NCBI GenBank assembly: GCA_018829485.1
Contig: JAHJTU010000054.1
Span: forward strand, 1-11,537
DNA from: Nanobdellota archaeon
Lineage (GTDB): Archaea; Nanobdellota; Nanobdellia; Pacearchaeales; UBA12030
Length of the DNA: 11,537 nucleotides
Reading direction: 5' to 3'
Part shown: one piece after another, positions 1 to 5,938 of the stretch
Layout: each line of letters opens with the position of its first letter
How positions within the stretch are numbered: position 1 is the first letter of the stretch
Notes under the pieces: generated by a model
Told to the model about the DNA's origin: nothing
Seen by the model: only the letters and a program-made list of their open reading frames with translations
Database searches by the model: none
Translations under genes and position numbers: made by a program

Positions 1-3
1 AAA

Positions 4-723
4 ATGGGCAAAAGAATAATTCAACAAAGACGTGGAAGAGGAACACATACTTACAAGTCTCCTTCTCACAGATTTAAAGCATTTATTGGTTATCCTAGAT
101 ATAGTAAAGAGTTAATTCAAGGACGAATAGAAAAATTACTTCATTCCACTGGTTATTCTGCTCCTTTAGCAAAAATAAAACTTTCAGATGGAAGAGTGTT
201 TTATAATTTAGCATCTGAAAAAATGATTGAAAAGAATGATATTGCATTGGGAGAAGATGCACAAATATCAGAAGGAAATATTTTGCCTTTAGGAAAAATT
301 CCAGAGGGAACATTAGTTTATAATATAGAACTTCAGCCCGGTGATGGTGGAAAATTTATAAGAACAGCAGGAACTAATGGTAAAATCTTAAAGCACATTG
401 ATAACAAAGTTTCAATTTTAATGCCATCTAAAGAAGAAAAAATCTTTGATGCAAGAGTAAGAGCAACAATAGGCATAATTGCAGCTTCTGGCAGACAAGA
501 AAAACCCTTTGTTAAAGCAGGCAATAGATTTTATAAGATGAGGGCAAAAAATAAGTTATATCCAAGAACATCTCCAGTTAAGATGAATGCTGTTGATCAT
601 CCATTTGGTGGTGGAAGAGGTAAAGTTATTGGAAAACCAAAAACACCCCCAAGATTTGCACCAGCTGGAAGAAAAGTTGGATTATTAAGAGCAAGAAGAA
701 CAGGTAGGAGAAAGAAAAAGTGA
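4..723 (+). CDS. rpl2: 50S ribosomal protein uL2 (L2)
   Basis: This is the large-subunit protein uL2, which binds 23S rRNA next to the peptidyl-transferase centre and helps subunit association. The 239-residue length is typical of archaeal L2. It starts with a basic segment rich in Arg/Gly (residues 1-25). The C-terminal signature NAVDHPFGGGRGK lies at 195-207, with the conserved His at 199, followed by TPPRFAPAGRKVG and a basic tail. The Phe after HP is the archaeal form of the bacterial HPHGGG motif. The ATG lies three bases into the window, so the upstream genes (normally uL3, uL4, uL23) and the operon promoter are outside it. It ends in TGA, and uS19 follows after a 44-nt gap. Identification is very secure. 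Confidence 0.98.
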   Translation: MGKRIIQQRRGRGTHTYKSPSHRFKAFIGYPRYSKELIQGRIEKLLHSTGYSAPLAKIKLSDGRVFYNLASEKMIEKNDIALGEDAQISEGNILPLGKIPEGTLVYNIELQPGDGGKFIRTAGTNGKILKHIDNKVSILMPSKEEKIFDARVRATIGIIAASGRQEKPFVKAGNRFYKMRAKNKLYPRTSPVKMNAVDHPFGGGRGKVIGKPKTPPRFAPAGRKVGLLRARRTGRRKKK

Positions 724-742
724 AGCTTTTAGAAAAATCTTC
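722..742 (+). other. Small hairpin in uL2-uS19 gap, carrying the recurrent CTTTTAGAAAA core
   Basis: The gap between uL2 and uS19 begins with GAAG, a C/T mismatch and a TTTT-AGA-AAAA mini-hairpin, closed by CTTC (722-725 pairing with 739-742). The core CTTTTAGAAAA (726-736) resembles sequences in three other gaps of this window (near 3405, 8293 and 10731). The role is unknown; an RNA processing or translation-coupling signal is possible. The pairing is read directly from the sequence, and stability was not calculated. Confidence 0.4.
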
Positions 743-767
743 GCAAAAATTAAAAATATGATAAAAA

Positions 768-1160
768 ATGGCTAAGAAATTTTTATTTTATGGAAAAACA
801 CTTGAGGAATTGCAAGAAATGCCTTTGCAGGAATTTGCAAAGATACTGAAAAGCAGACAAAAAAGAAGCTTGCTAAGAAGAAGAGAAGAAATTCAAAAAT
901 TCCTTCATAGGGTTGAAAAGAAAGTAAGAGATAAAAAGAAAATCAAAACTCATAAGAGAAGTATGATTGTTATACCACAAATGGTTGGAATGGAAATCTC
1001 TGTTTATAATGGTAAAGACTTTGTCCCAGTCAAAATCCAGGAAAAAATGATAGGACATTATCTTGGAGAATTTGCATTAACAAGAAAAAGATTGCAGCAC
1101 AGTGCTCCTGGTGTTGGAGCTACAAGAAGTTCTGCTGGAATAAAATCTAAACCTAAATAA
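768..1160 (+). CDS. rps19: 30S ribosomal protein uS19 (S19)
   Basis: Small-subunit head protein uS19 works near the A-site finger and contacts uS13. It has the long archaeal/eukaryotic N-terminal helical extension (about residues 1-55). The conserved core follows: KTHKRSMIVIPQMVG (60-74), VYNGKDFVPV (79-88), MIGHYLGEFALTR (94-106) and HSAPGVGATRSS (111-122). The length of 130 residues is in the usual archaeal range. The ATG is preceded by an A-run with no Shine-Dalgarno sequence. uL22 starts two nt after the stop, as expected for co-transcription. Confidence 0.98.
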   Translation: MAKKFLFYGKTLEELQEMPLQEFAKILKSRQKRSLLRRREEIQKFLHRVEKKVRDKKKIKTHKRSMIVIPQMVGMEISVYNGKDFVPVKIQEKMIGHYLGEFALTRKRLQHSAPGVGATRSSAGIKSKPK

Positions 1161-1162
1161 AA

Positions 1163-1816
1163 ATGAACACGGAAATAAAAGCTGTTGGAAAAAATTATGC
1201 AATATCAAAAAAGCATTCAATTGCAATATGCGATTTTATTAGAGGTAAAACCATTACAGAAGCAATAGCATTATTAGAAAAAGTAAGACAAAAAAGAATT
1301 GCAGTTCCAATGAAAGGAGAAATTCCACATAAGAAAGGAATGGCTGGCGGAAGATATCCTGTAAAAGCATCACTTTATTTTATAAAATTATTAAAGAATT
1401 TGAAAGGAAATGCATCTGTGAAAAATTTAGATGCTGATACAACAATAATTAAAACTGCAATAGCAAATAAAGGTGTTAAGGGAGTAAGATCTGGAAGAAG
1501 GGGAAGAACAGGAAAGAATACTCATGTTACATTAACTGCAGAAGGAAAAGAAGTCATTAAGGAAAAAAGAAAACCTTTAGAAAAGATTTCATCCAAAGAA
1601 GAGAAAAAACCTGAGGAAAAAGAAACAAAACACGAAGAAAGTCAGGAAAGCAAAGCAGAAAAAGAAATTAAAGAAGAAAGGGAAAAAAGCATTCCAGTAC
1701 CAAAACAAGAAGTGCAGGATGCAAAAGAAATAAGACAAGAAACAAAAGAACATGTGAAAAAACATTTTAGAGAAAAAGATAGGATTATACATGGTGAAGA
1801 AGGAGGAAGAAAATAA
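1163..1816 (+). CDS. rpl22: 50S ribosomal protein uL22 (L22) with a long Lys/Glu tail
   Basis: uL22 lines the nascent-peptide exit tunnel. The core (about residues 1-132) shows the archaeal pattern: SKKHSIAICDFIRGKT near 15-30, the VPMKGEIPHKKGMAGGRYPVKAS region at 48-70, and a basic GVRSGRRGRTGKNTHVTL loop at about 107-124 that matches the tunnel-lining hairpin. From about residue 133 to 217 there is an 85-residue highly charged Lys/Glu tail, probably disordered, that is not part of the common family core. The stop is followed by a 14-nt gap before uS3. The identity of the core is secure, and the tail's function is unknown. No Shine-Dalgarno sequence is seen at its start. Confidence 0.96.
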   Translation: MNTEIKAVGKNYAISKKHSIAICDFIRGKTITEAIALLEKVRQKRIAVPMKGEIPHKKGMAGGRYPVKASLYFIKLLKNLKGNASVKNLDADTTIIKTAIANKGVKGVRSGRRGRTGKNTHVTLTAEGKEVIKEKRKPLEKISSKEEKKPEEKETKHEESQESKAEKEIKEEREKSIPVPKQEVQDAKEIRQETKEHVKKHFREKDRIIHGEEGGRK

Positions 1817-1830
1817 ACACAAAATAGAAA

Positions 1831-2571
1831 ATGATTGGAAAACAATTTATTGGTGCAAAGAAAAAGGAATTCATTATTAAGGAATTTATTAAAAAAGAAT
1901 TAGGTAAAGGAAAAATTAGTAAAATTGGGGTTGAAAGAACACCATTGGGAGAGAGAATTATTGTTCATACTACAAAACCAGGATTAATTATTGGAAGAAG
2001 AGGATTGGCAATACAAGATTTAACTGCATTGCTTAAAGAAAAATTCAAGCTTGAGAATCCGCAAATTGAAATTGTGGAAATAATAAAAGCAGAACATGAT
2101 GCTCAATTTATGGCAGACAATATAGCATCTGCATTAGAGAGATTTGGACAATTAAGATTCAAGTCAATTGCTTACAGGGCTTTGCAAAGAATTATGGAAT
2201 CTGGTGCATATGGAGCTGAAATAAGATTAAATGGAAAACTTCCAAGTGATAGAGCTAAAGGGTGGAGATTTGCTTATGGATATCTGAAAAAAACAGGAGC
2301 ATCTGCTGATGAGATTGTTGATAAAGCATATTCAAGTGCTAATACAAAACCAGGAGTAGTTGGCATAAAAGTTTTTATAGTGCCACCAACTTCTGATATT
2401 AGGGAAATAAAAGATAGAGAAATTGTTGAAGAGGTTATAGAAATAAAAGCAAAAGAAATAAAAACGAAAAAGGAAAAGGATAAAGAAAAACCAGAAGAAA
2501 AGAAAAAGGAAGAAGAGAAAATAGAAAAAACACCAAAGAAAATAAAAAAAGAAAAGGAAAATAAAGGTTAA
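1831..2571 (+). CDS. rps3: 30S ribosomal protein uS3 (S3) with a charged C-terminal extension
   Basis: uS3 sits at the mRNA entry channel of the small subunit. It has an N-terminal KH type 2 RNA-binding domain with the loop GLIIGRRG (51-58). The C-terminal S3 domain includes SGAYGAEIRLNGKLPSDRAKGWRFAYGYLKKTG (about 124-156) and TKPGVVGIKVFIVPP (about 172-186). After about residue 196 the sequence becomes almost entirely Lys/Glu (to 246), a likely disordered tail like that of uL22 upstream. The ATG is preceded by AGAAA; the nearest GGAGG lies inside the end of uL22, too distant to act as an ordinary ribosome-binding site. uL29 follows two nt after the stop. Confidence 0.97.
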   Translation: MIGKQFIGAKKKEFIIKEFIKKELGKGKISKIGVERTPLGERIIVHTTKPGLIIGRRGLAIQDLTALLKEKFKLENPQIEIVEIIKAEHDAQFMADNIASALERFGQLRFKSIAYRALQRIMESGAYGAEIRLNGKLPSDRAKGWRFAYGYLKKTGASADEIVDKAYSSANTKPGVVGIKVFIVPPTSDIREIKDREIVEEVIEIKAKEIKTKKEKDKEKPEEKKKEEEKIEKTPKKIKKEKENKG

Positions 2572-2573
2572 GG

Positions 2574-2846
2574 ATGGCTATACTCAAAAGCAAAAATTTG
2601 AAAGAGATTGATGCTGAAGAATTAAAAAGCAAATTAAAAGAGCTTAGATTAGAATTAATAAAACTTTCTTCTCAAAAAGCAAGTAAAAGTGTTAGTAATC
2701 CTGGAAGAATAAGAGAAATAAAAAGAAGTGTTGCAAGGATTTTAACTGAAGAGAATATAAGAAAAAAACAAGGAAAGAAAATTCCAGGAATAAAAAAACC
2801 AAGAAAAATAATTAAAAAATCAATGTTTCATAATAAAAACAAATGA
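2574..2846 (+). CDS. rpl29: 50S ribosomal protein uL29 (L29)
   Basis: uL29 is a two-helix protein at the tunnel exit, beside the docking site for SRP and chaperones. The N-terminal helix (LKEIDAEELKSKLKELRLELIKLSSQ, about residues 9-34) and the archaeal signature NPGRIREIKRSVARILT (42-58) are clear. At 90 residues it is about 20 longer than the usual protein, because of a basic C-terminal tail (GKKIPGIKKPRKIIKKS). The start codon follows TAAGG directly, one of the few purine/GG contexts at a start in this operon. The TGA stop overlaps the ATG of the eIF1 gene by four nt (ATGA), suggesting translational coupling. Confidence 0.95.
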   Translation: MAILKSKNLKEIDAEELKSKLKELRLELIKLSSQKASKSVSNPGRIREIKRSVARILTEENIRKKQGKKIPGIKKPRKIIKKSMFHNKNK

Positions 2847-3148
2847 ATATATGTCCTAAATGCGGATTGCCTAAGATAGCTTGTACTTGCGAGACTATTG
2901 CAAAAGGAGAACAGCATATAAGAGTAAGAACAGTGAAAAGGAAATTTGGAAAATTAACTACATTAATAGAGGGGATTGACAAGAAAAGTGTTAACATAAA
3001 AGAAACTGCAAAAAAATTAAAGCATGAATTTGTTTGCGGTGGCACAGTTAAAGGAGACACAATTGAACTGCAGGGAAATCACAAAGACGGAGCAAAAGAA
3101 AAACTGATAAAATTGGGCTTTTCTGCAAGTATGATTGAAATTGCTTAA
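2843..3148 (+). CDS. Translation initiation factor aIF1 (SUI1/eIF1 family)
   Basis: This SUI1-family protein is the archaeal eIF1 homologue, which binds the small subunit near the P site and controls start-codon selection. The fold core is visible as RVRTVKRKFGKLTTLIEGID (about 27-46), then FVCGGTVKGDTIELQGNHKD (63-82) and a last helix with LIKLGF. The N-terminal CPKCGLPKIACTC (4-16) carries four cysteines (C4, C7, C14, C16) that could hold a metal, as in many archaeal members. Location between uL29 and the RNase P protein is the classical archaeal order. It overlaps uL29 by four nt, and the next gene begins one nt after its stop. Confidence 0.95.
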   Translation: MNICPKCGLPKIACTCETIAKGEQHIRVRTVKRKFGKLTTLIEGIDKKSVNIKETAKKLKHEFVCGGTVKGDTIELQGNHKDGAKEKLIKLGFSASMIEIA

Positions 3149-3149
3149 G

Positions 3150-3401
3150 ATGAAAAGCATATTAAAAGAAGAACTAATTGGATTAGATGTAGAAGTAATT
3201 AATGCAAAGAATAAAGCATTAATTGGGATAAAGGGGAAAATCATTGATGAAACAAAATATACTCTTGTTATTGAAACTAAGAAAGGAATAAAAAAAGTTT
3301 TGAAAGAACAAGTAACATTAAAGCTTCCATACAAGAGCAAGAAACTTGCTGTTGAGGGAAAACTTTTAATAGGAAGGGCATATGAAAGATTAAGAAAATA
3401 A
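3150..3401 (+). CDS. rnp1: RNase P protein component 1 (Rpp29/Pop4)
   Basis: Archaeal Rpp29 is a small Sm-like barrel subunit of RNase P, which matures the 5' end of tRNAs. With the start at 3150 it has 83 residues, matching the compact archaeal form. Family features are ELIGLDVEVINAKNKALIGIKGKIIDETKYTLVIET (about 8-43) and VEGKLLIGRAYERLRK at the C-terminus. A longer reading from a TTG at 3135, inside the eIF1 gene, would add five residues. I prefer the ATG because it lies one nt past the eIF1 stop and fits the spacing of the operon. Presence of Rpp29 implies a protein-assisted RNase P; the RNA is not in this window. Confidence 0.94.
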   Translation: MKSILKEELIGLDVEVINAKNKALIGIKGKIIDETKYTLVIETKKGIKKVLKEQVTLKLPYKSKKLAVEGKLLIGRAYERLRK

Positions 3402-3419
3402 AACCTTTTTAGAAAATGG
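3397..3419 (+). repeat. Intergenic motif AATAAAACCTTTTTAGAAAATGG, overlapping a stop and a start codon
   Basis: The junction of the Rpp29 and uS17 genes reads AATAAAACC, a T5 run, AGAAAA and TGG. It is a variant of the 19-nt left arm found after uL6 (8284) and at the end of uS5 (10722). Here it contains the TAA of Rpp29, and its last AAAATGG includes the uS17 start codon. The T and A runs could pair weakly. Confidence 0.4.
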
Positions 3420-3781
3420 CAAAGAAGAAAGAAACAAAAGCACAAACAAAAACAAAGCAAGAAGAAAAGAAAGAAGTAGAGAAAAATGTATGTAATGATA
3501 AAAAATGTCCATTTCATGGTAATTTAAGTTTAAGAGGAAGAACTTTTGCAGGTGAATTAACAAGAAAAAGAGGAAAAACAGTAAAAGTTGAATGGTTAAG
3601 ATATAAGTATTATCCAAAATATGAAAGATATACAAAAGTAATGAGTGGTGTTTTTGCTTATTTGCCAGAATGTTTGCATGACCAAGTGCAAATCGGTGAT
3701 AGAGTAAAAATAACAGAGTGTAGGCCATTAAGCAAAACAAAACATTTTGTTGTTGTTGGAAAAGTCAAGAAGAAGGAGTAA
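3416..3781 (+). CDS. rps17: 30S ribosomal protein uS17 (S17)
   Basis: uS17 is a primary 16S rRNA-binding OB-fold protein. After a Lys/Glu/Gln-rich N-terminus (1-23), the archaeal signature CNDKKCPFHGNLSLRGR (26-42) is followed by FAGELTRKRGKTVKVEW, YYPKYERYTK and CRPLSKTKHFVVVGK near the end. The length of 121 residues is slightly above the archaeal norm because of the N-terminal charge-rich segment. Two cysteines and a His lie in the CPFHG region. It is normally followed directly by uL14; here a zinc-ribbon gene and two antisense genes intervene. Confidence 0.97.
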   Translation: MAKKKETKAQTKTKQEEKKEVEKNVCNDKKCPFHGNLSLRGRTFAGELTRKRGKTVKVEWLRYKYYPKYERYTKVMSGVFAYLPECLHDQVQIGDRVKITECRPLSKTKHFVVVGKVKKKE

Positions 3782-3791
3782 GGATGAGAAA

Positions 3792-4037
3792 ATGAGTTTA
3801 GAAAAGAAATGCTTGGCATGCAATAGTGAAAATTTAGATAAAGGAAATCTTTATACTGTGGGTGGAACTGCGTATCAATCTGGTGGAAGATTTAGTGCTT
3901 TTAATTTTTCAAAAATGTTTGAAATTGACGTTTACGCATGTTTAGATTGTGGTTATATTGGAGCTTACTTACCAGAAAAAGAATTAAACAGATTAAGAAT
4001 CCTTAAAGCAAAGCAAGCTAAAAAGAAAAAAGAGTAA
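3792..4037 (+). CDS. Small zinc-ribbon protein, function unknown
   Basis: This 81-residue protein has two CxxC knuckles, C7-C10 (CLACNSENL) and C50-C53 (CLDCGYIGAYL), about 40 residues apart. That is the layout of a zinc ribbon. Between them are Gly/aromatic-rich strands (YTVGGTAYQSGGRFSAFNF), and the C-terminus is a Lys tail. I do not recognise a named family beyond the zinc-ribbon fold. The start at 3792 is chosen because it follows GAGAAA and lies just after the uS17 stop; a start at 3747 in the same frame would overlap uS17 by 35 nt and add a basic, unlikely N-terminus. It lies 10 nt after uS17 on the same strand, so it is very probably co-transcribed and may act in ribosome assembly or translation (inference). 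Confidence 0.8.
   Translation: MSLEKKCLACNSENLDKGNLYTVGGTAYQSGGRFSAFNFSKMFEIDVYACLDCGYIGAYLPEKELNRLRILKAKQAKKKKE
4019..4034 (-). terminator. T-rich tract after the antisense unit (possible archaeal terminator)
   Basis: Reading the minus strand, the stop of the small antisense gene (4038-4040) is followed at once by CTCTTTTTTCTTTTTAGC. Archaeal RNA polymerase often terminates at such T-runs without a hairpin. The same bases encode the C-terminal Lys tail of the zinc-ribbon gene on the plus strand, so the coding and terminator functions would overlap. This is inferred from composition only. Confidence 0.35.
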
Positions 4038-4220
4038 TTAAATCATTTCTGAATCTTTTCTTGATATTTCTAATAAATAATGCCTTAAAGAATTATAATT
4101 TCGTGTCTCTTCTTCAGAATTAAGTGGTGGAAAACGTACTCTATATCTGTGAGTTTCACTCAAAGGAACTCTTTCATCATTCTTATAATCTATAACAAAT
4201 TCTCCAGCTTGCTCTTCCAA
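4038..4220 (-). CDS. Small hypothetical protein, probably 5'-frameshifted
   Basis: The open frame gives 60 residues from a TTG: LEEQAGEFVIDYKNDERVPL then a polar sequence ending RKDSEMI. The mixed composition with Pro, Tyr, His and Arg looks like a real protein, not an antisense shadow. No family is recognised. There is no ATG in this frame before an upstream TAG. An ATG at 4243 in another frame gives MEEQKKK and then soon a stop, but adding one A to an A7 run (4227-4233) would join it in frame as MEEQKKENLEEQAGEF, for 68 residues. An indel, an assembly error or slippage could explain this. The gene sits 22 nt after the HAD gene and is probably co-transcribed with it. Its stop abuts the stop of the convergent zinc-ribbon gene with no gap. 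Confidence 0.6.
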   Translation of the reverse strand: MEEQAGEFVIDYKNDERVPLSETHRYRVRFPPLNSEEETRNYNSLRHYLLEISRKDSEMI

Positions 4221-4243
4221 GTTTTCTTTTTTTGCTCTTCCAT
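4221..4243 (-). other. Candidate frameshift/slippage site (A7 run) at the 5' end of the small antisense gene
   Basis: On the minus strand ATGGAAGAGC is followed by seven A's and GAAAAC, then the TTG at 4220. The ATG at 4243 is out of frame with the downstream 60-codon frame by one base. One extra A restores a continuous 68-codon frame, whereas as written the ATG frame ends after 17 residues (TTG TTA TAG). Confidence 0.5.
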
Positions 4244-4265
4244 TCTAAAATATAGTCTATAATCC

Positions 4266-5027
4266 TTAAATATTTTTCTCAAGAACTTCTCTAATTAATT
4301 CCATGCATTCTTTGTAATCCTTAACTGGGATGCAATCAATGCCTGTTCTTTTTACAGGATAATCATTTCCACCAGGAACAATTGCATCACCAATAAAAAC
4401 CATATTTTCTTTTGTTACTTGCAATGCTGTTTCTATCTGATATATTGCATATGCTTTATCAATTCCTTTTTTAGTTACATCAATACTTGTTGTTCCTGAA
4501 ACATTTACTTCAAATTCTGTCAAATACTTATCAAGAATTTCTTTTATGGCTTTTCTTTTCTCTCTTGTAGGATCATATTTTTCTTTTAATTCTCTTGGCG
4601 CATCTTGTCCAAATACAGAAAAAGTAATCTGGCTATTTCTATCTTCAATAACCTCTCCATAAGTTTTCTGAGGATGTTTATAATTCAATTCATGAAATGT
4701 CTTTTCAAATGCATCATAAATTCTCTTTTTTTCTTCTGCAGAAAATGCTAATTCATAAACTTTTTTCCATTCATTATCATACTTATAAAAGCAAGATGAA
4801 CAAGTTGGGAATAAAAATAAATTATTAAAATTTGATTCTGCATCAAGGTGATCAATAAATTGTTTTTTATACTGCTTAAAATCAGCTCCAGAAACAACTG
4901 CTACTTTTCTTTTTTCAAGTAATTTTGTAAATAATTCTGACATTTCTAGCTCAATAGGAGACTTTGTTGGAGTAAGTGTTCCATCAAGGTCAAAGATGAT
5001 AAGTTTGCCTTCTCTTATTTTATACAT
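4266..5027 (-). CDS. HAD-IIB family hydrolase, phosphomannomutase-like
   Basis: This 253-residue haloacid-dehalogenase-superfamily protein carries all the HAD motifs. Motif I is FDLDGTLTP (12-20), with nucleophile D13 and acid D15. Motif II is VVSGADF (44-50; S46). The motif III lysine lies in DVTKKGIDK (183-191), and motif IV is GDAIVPGGNDY (213-223). The cap sequence between them (EDRNSQITFSVFGQ, 128-141, then YDPTREKRK) resembles eukaryotic-type phosphomannomutases and related HAD-IIB sugar phosphatases. The substrate-binding Arg following IG in human PMM2 appears to be Gln141 here, so mutase versus phosphatase activity is uncertain. It is transcribed against the ribosomal genes, probably as a nearly leaderless mRNA from the shared palindromic TATA box at 5051-5058. 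A sugar-phosphate role is inferred from family. Confidence 0.88.
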   Translation of the reverse strand: MYKIREGKLIIFDLDGTLTPTKSPIELEMSELFTKLLEKRKVAVVSGADFKQYKKQFIDHLDAESNFNNLFLFPTCSSCFYKYDNEWKKVYELAFSAEEKKRIYDAFEKTFHELNYKHPQKTYGEVIEDRNSQITFSVFGQDAPRELKEKYDPTREKRKAIKEILDKYLTEFEVNVSGTTSIDVTKKGIDKAYAIYQIETALQVTKENMVFIGDAIVPGGNDYPVKRTGIDCIPVKDYKECMELIREVLEKNI

Positions 5028-5050
5028 AACCTTTAAAAATCTCCTTTATC

Positions 5051-5058
5051 TTTATAAA
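5051..5058. promoter_or_regulatory. Palindromic TATA box for divergent transcription (HAD gene and uL14)
   Basis: The 58-nt gap between the divergent starts holds TTTATAAA, a perfect palindrome and a good archaeal TATA box on either strand. Its centre is about 27 nt from the minus-strand ATG (5027) and about 32 nt from the plus-strand ATG (5086). With the usual archaeal TATA-to-start spacing of about 25-27 nt, the minus transcript would be leaderless and the plus transcript would have a leader of only a few nt. The flank on the minus side (AAGTAAAT upstream of the box) is more BRE-like than the plus-side flank. Start sites are inferred. Confidence 0.6.
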
Positions 5059-5085
5059 ATTTACTTAAATAGTGAAAATTCAAAA

Positions 5086-5487
5086 ATGAAACCAATAAAA
5101 GCAAAAGCCAGAGGATTGACAATTGGAAGTAAAGTTGTTGCCTGTGATAATAGTGGAGCAAAGATTGTAAGAATTGTTGCAATTAAAAGGAGAAGCAAAA
5201 CTGTCAAGGGCAGAAATCCTTCTTGTGGTATTGCAGATTTAATAAAGATTTCAGTAAGAAAGGGAGAAGCAAAAATGAAAGGAAAGGTTTTTGATGCTGT
5301 TATTGTAAGGCAAAGAAAAGAATTTAGAAGACTTACAGGAGAGAGAGTTAAATTTGCAGATAATGCTGTTGCTTTGCTTAAAGATACAAAAGGAAATCCC
5401 AAAGGCACCCTTATAAAAGGACCAATAGCAAGAGAAGTATCAGATAGGTGGCCAAATGTTGCAAAAAATGCATCTCTAATCCTCTAA
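5086..5487 (+). CDS. rpl14: 50S ribosomal protein uL14 (L14)
   Basis: uL14 is a beta-barrel protein at the subunit interface. The 133-residue product contains LTIGSKVVACDNSGAKIVRIVAIK (about 11-34), RNPSCGIADLIKISVRKGEAKMKGKVFDAVIVRQRKEFRR and FADNAVALLKDTKGNPKGTLIKGPIAREV, all typical of archaeal L14. I start at the ATG at 5086. An in-frame extension to 4996 would run through the promoter region into the HAD gene and adds a hydrophobic stretch foreign to the family. It is the first gene after the antisense insertion and probably opens a new transcript. A 50-nt gap precedes uL24. Confidence 0.97.
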   Translation: MKPIKAKARGLTIGSKVVACDNSGAKIVRIVAIKRRSKTVKGRNPSCGIADLIKISVRKGEAKMKGKVFDAVIVRQRKEFRRLTGERVKFADNAVALLKDTKGNPKGTLIKGPIAREVSDRWPNVAKNASLIL

Positions 5488-5501
5488 GTGTCTTAATAAG
5501 A

Positions 5502-5520
5502 TTTAAAAGCTTCATTTTTT
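5502..5520 (+). promoter_or_regulatory. Possible TATA box and T-tract upstream of uL24
   Basis: The uL14-uL24 gap has TTTAAAAG (5502-5509) preceded by a purine-rich AATAAGA, about 32 nt before the uL24 ATG, which is suitable spacing for a short-leader promoter. A T6 run follows at 5515-5520 and could instead cause partial termination. Both readings rest on composition in an AT-rich genome, so confidence is low. Confidence 0.3.
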
Positions 5521-5537
5521 AAAAACTAATAGTTAAA

Positions 5538-5933
5538 ATGGCAAAAACAAAGAAATTCCTAAAAACTTGGAAATCAAGTGTAAAGCCTGGAAAACAAAGG
5601 AAATACAGAGCTAATGCACCATTACATGTTAAGAGAAAATTAATTTCCTCTCATTTAAGTAAAGAATTTAAAAGAAAGTATTTAAGAAGAAGTTTTCCTC
5701 TTCGTAAAGGAGATAGTGTAAAGATTTTAAGGGGACAATTCAAGGGCAGAAGAGCAAAAGTTGCGTCTATTGACTTAAAAAAATTAAGAGTGTACTTAGA
5801 AGGAATTCAAAGACCTAAGAGAGATGGAACAAAAGTTAATGTTAATTTTGATCCTTCAAACTTGATGATAATTGAATTTAATTTGGAAGATAAGAAAAGA
5901 ATAAAATCTTTGGAAATTAAACTTAAAAAATAA
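5538..5933 (+). CDS. rpl24: 50S ribosomal protein uL24 (L24)
   Basis: uL24 is an early-assembly protein of the large subunit. The 131-residue product matches the archaeal/eukaryotic L26-type form: a basic N-terminus ending RKYRANAPLHVKRKLISSHLS (about 22-41), then the KOW motif in LRKGDSVKILRGQFKGRRAKVASID (about 55-79). The end of the core, EGIQRPKRDGTKVNVNFDPSNLMII, is conserved. A short Lys-rich C-terminus follows. eS4 begins five nt after its stop. Confidence 0.97.
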   Translation: MAKTKKFLKTWKSSVKPGKQRKYRANAPLHVKRKLISSHLSKEFKRKYLRRSFPLRKGDSVKILRGQFKGRRAKVASIDLKKLRVYLEGIQRPKRDGTKVNVNFDPSNLMIIEFNLEDKKRIKSLEIKLKK

Positions 5934-5938
5934 AGAAA

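Noticed and set aside
3017..3517. 166-codon minus-strand frame rich in Phe/Leu
   Set aside because: Antisense shadow of Lys/Glu-rich coding regions (eIF1, Rpp29, uS17), with no family resemblance.
3747..3791. Longer zinc-ribbon gene starting at 3747
   Set aside because: It lies inside uS17 and gives a basic Leu/Arg/Ser start; the ATG at 3792 has the normal operon spacing.
4996..5085. N-terminal extension of uL14 back to 4996
   Set aside because: It runs across the promoter region into the HAD gene and adds a hydrophobic stretch not found in L14; the ATG at 5086 fits the family.
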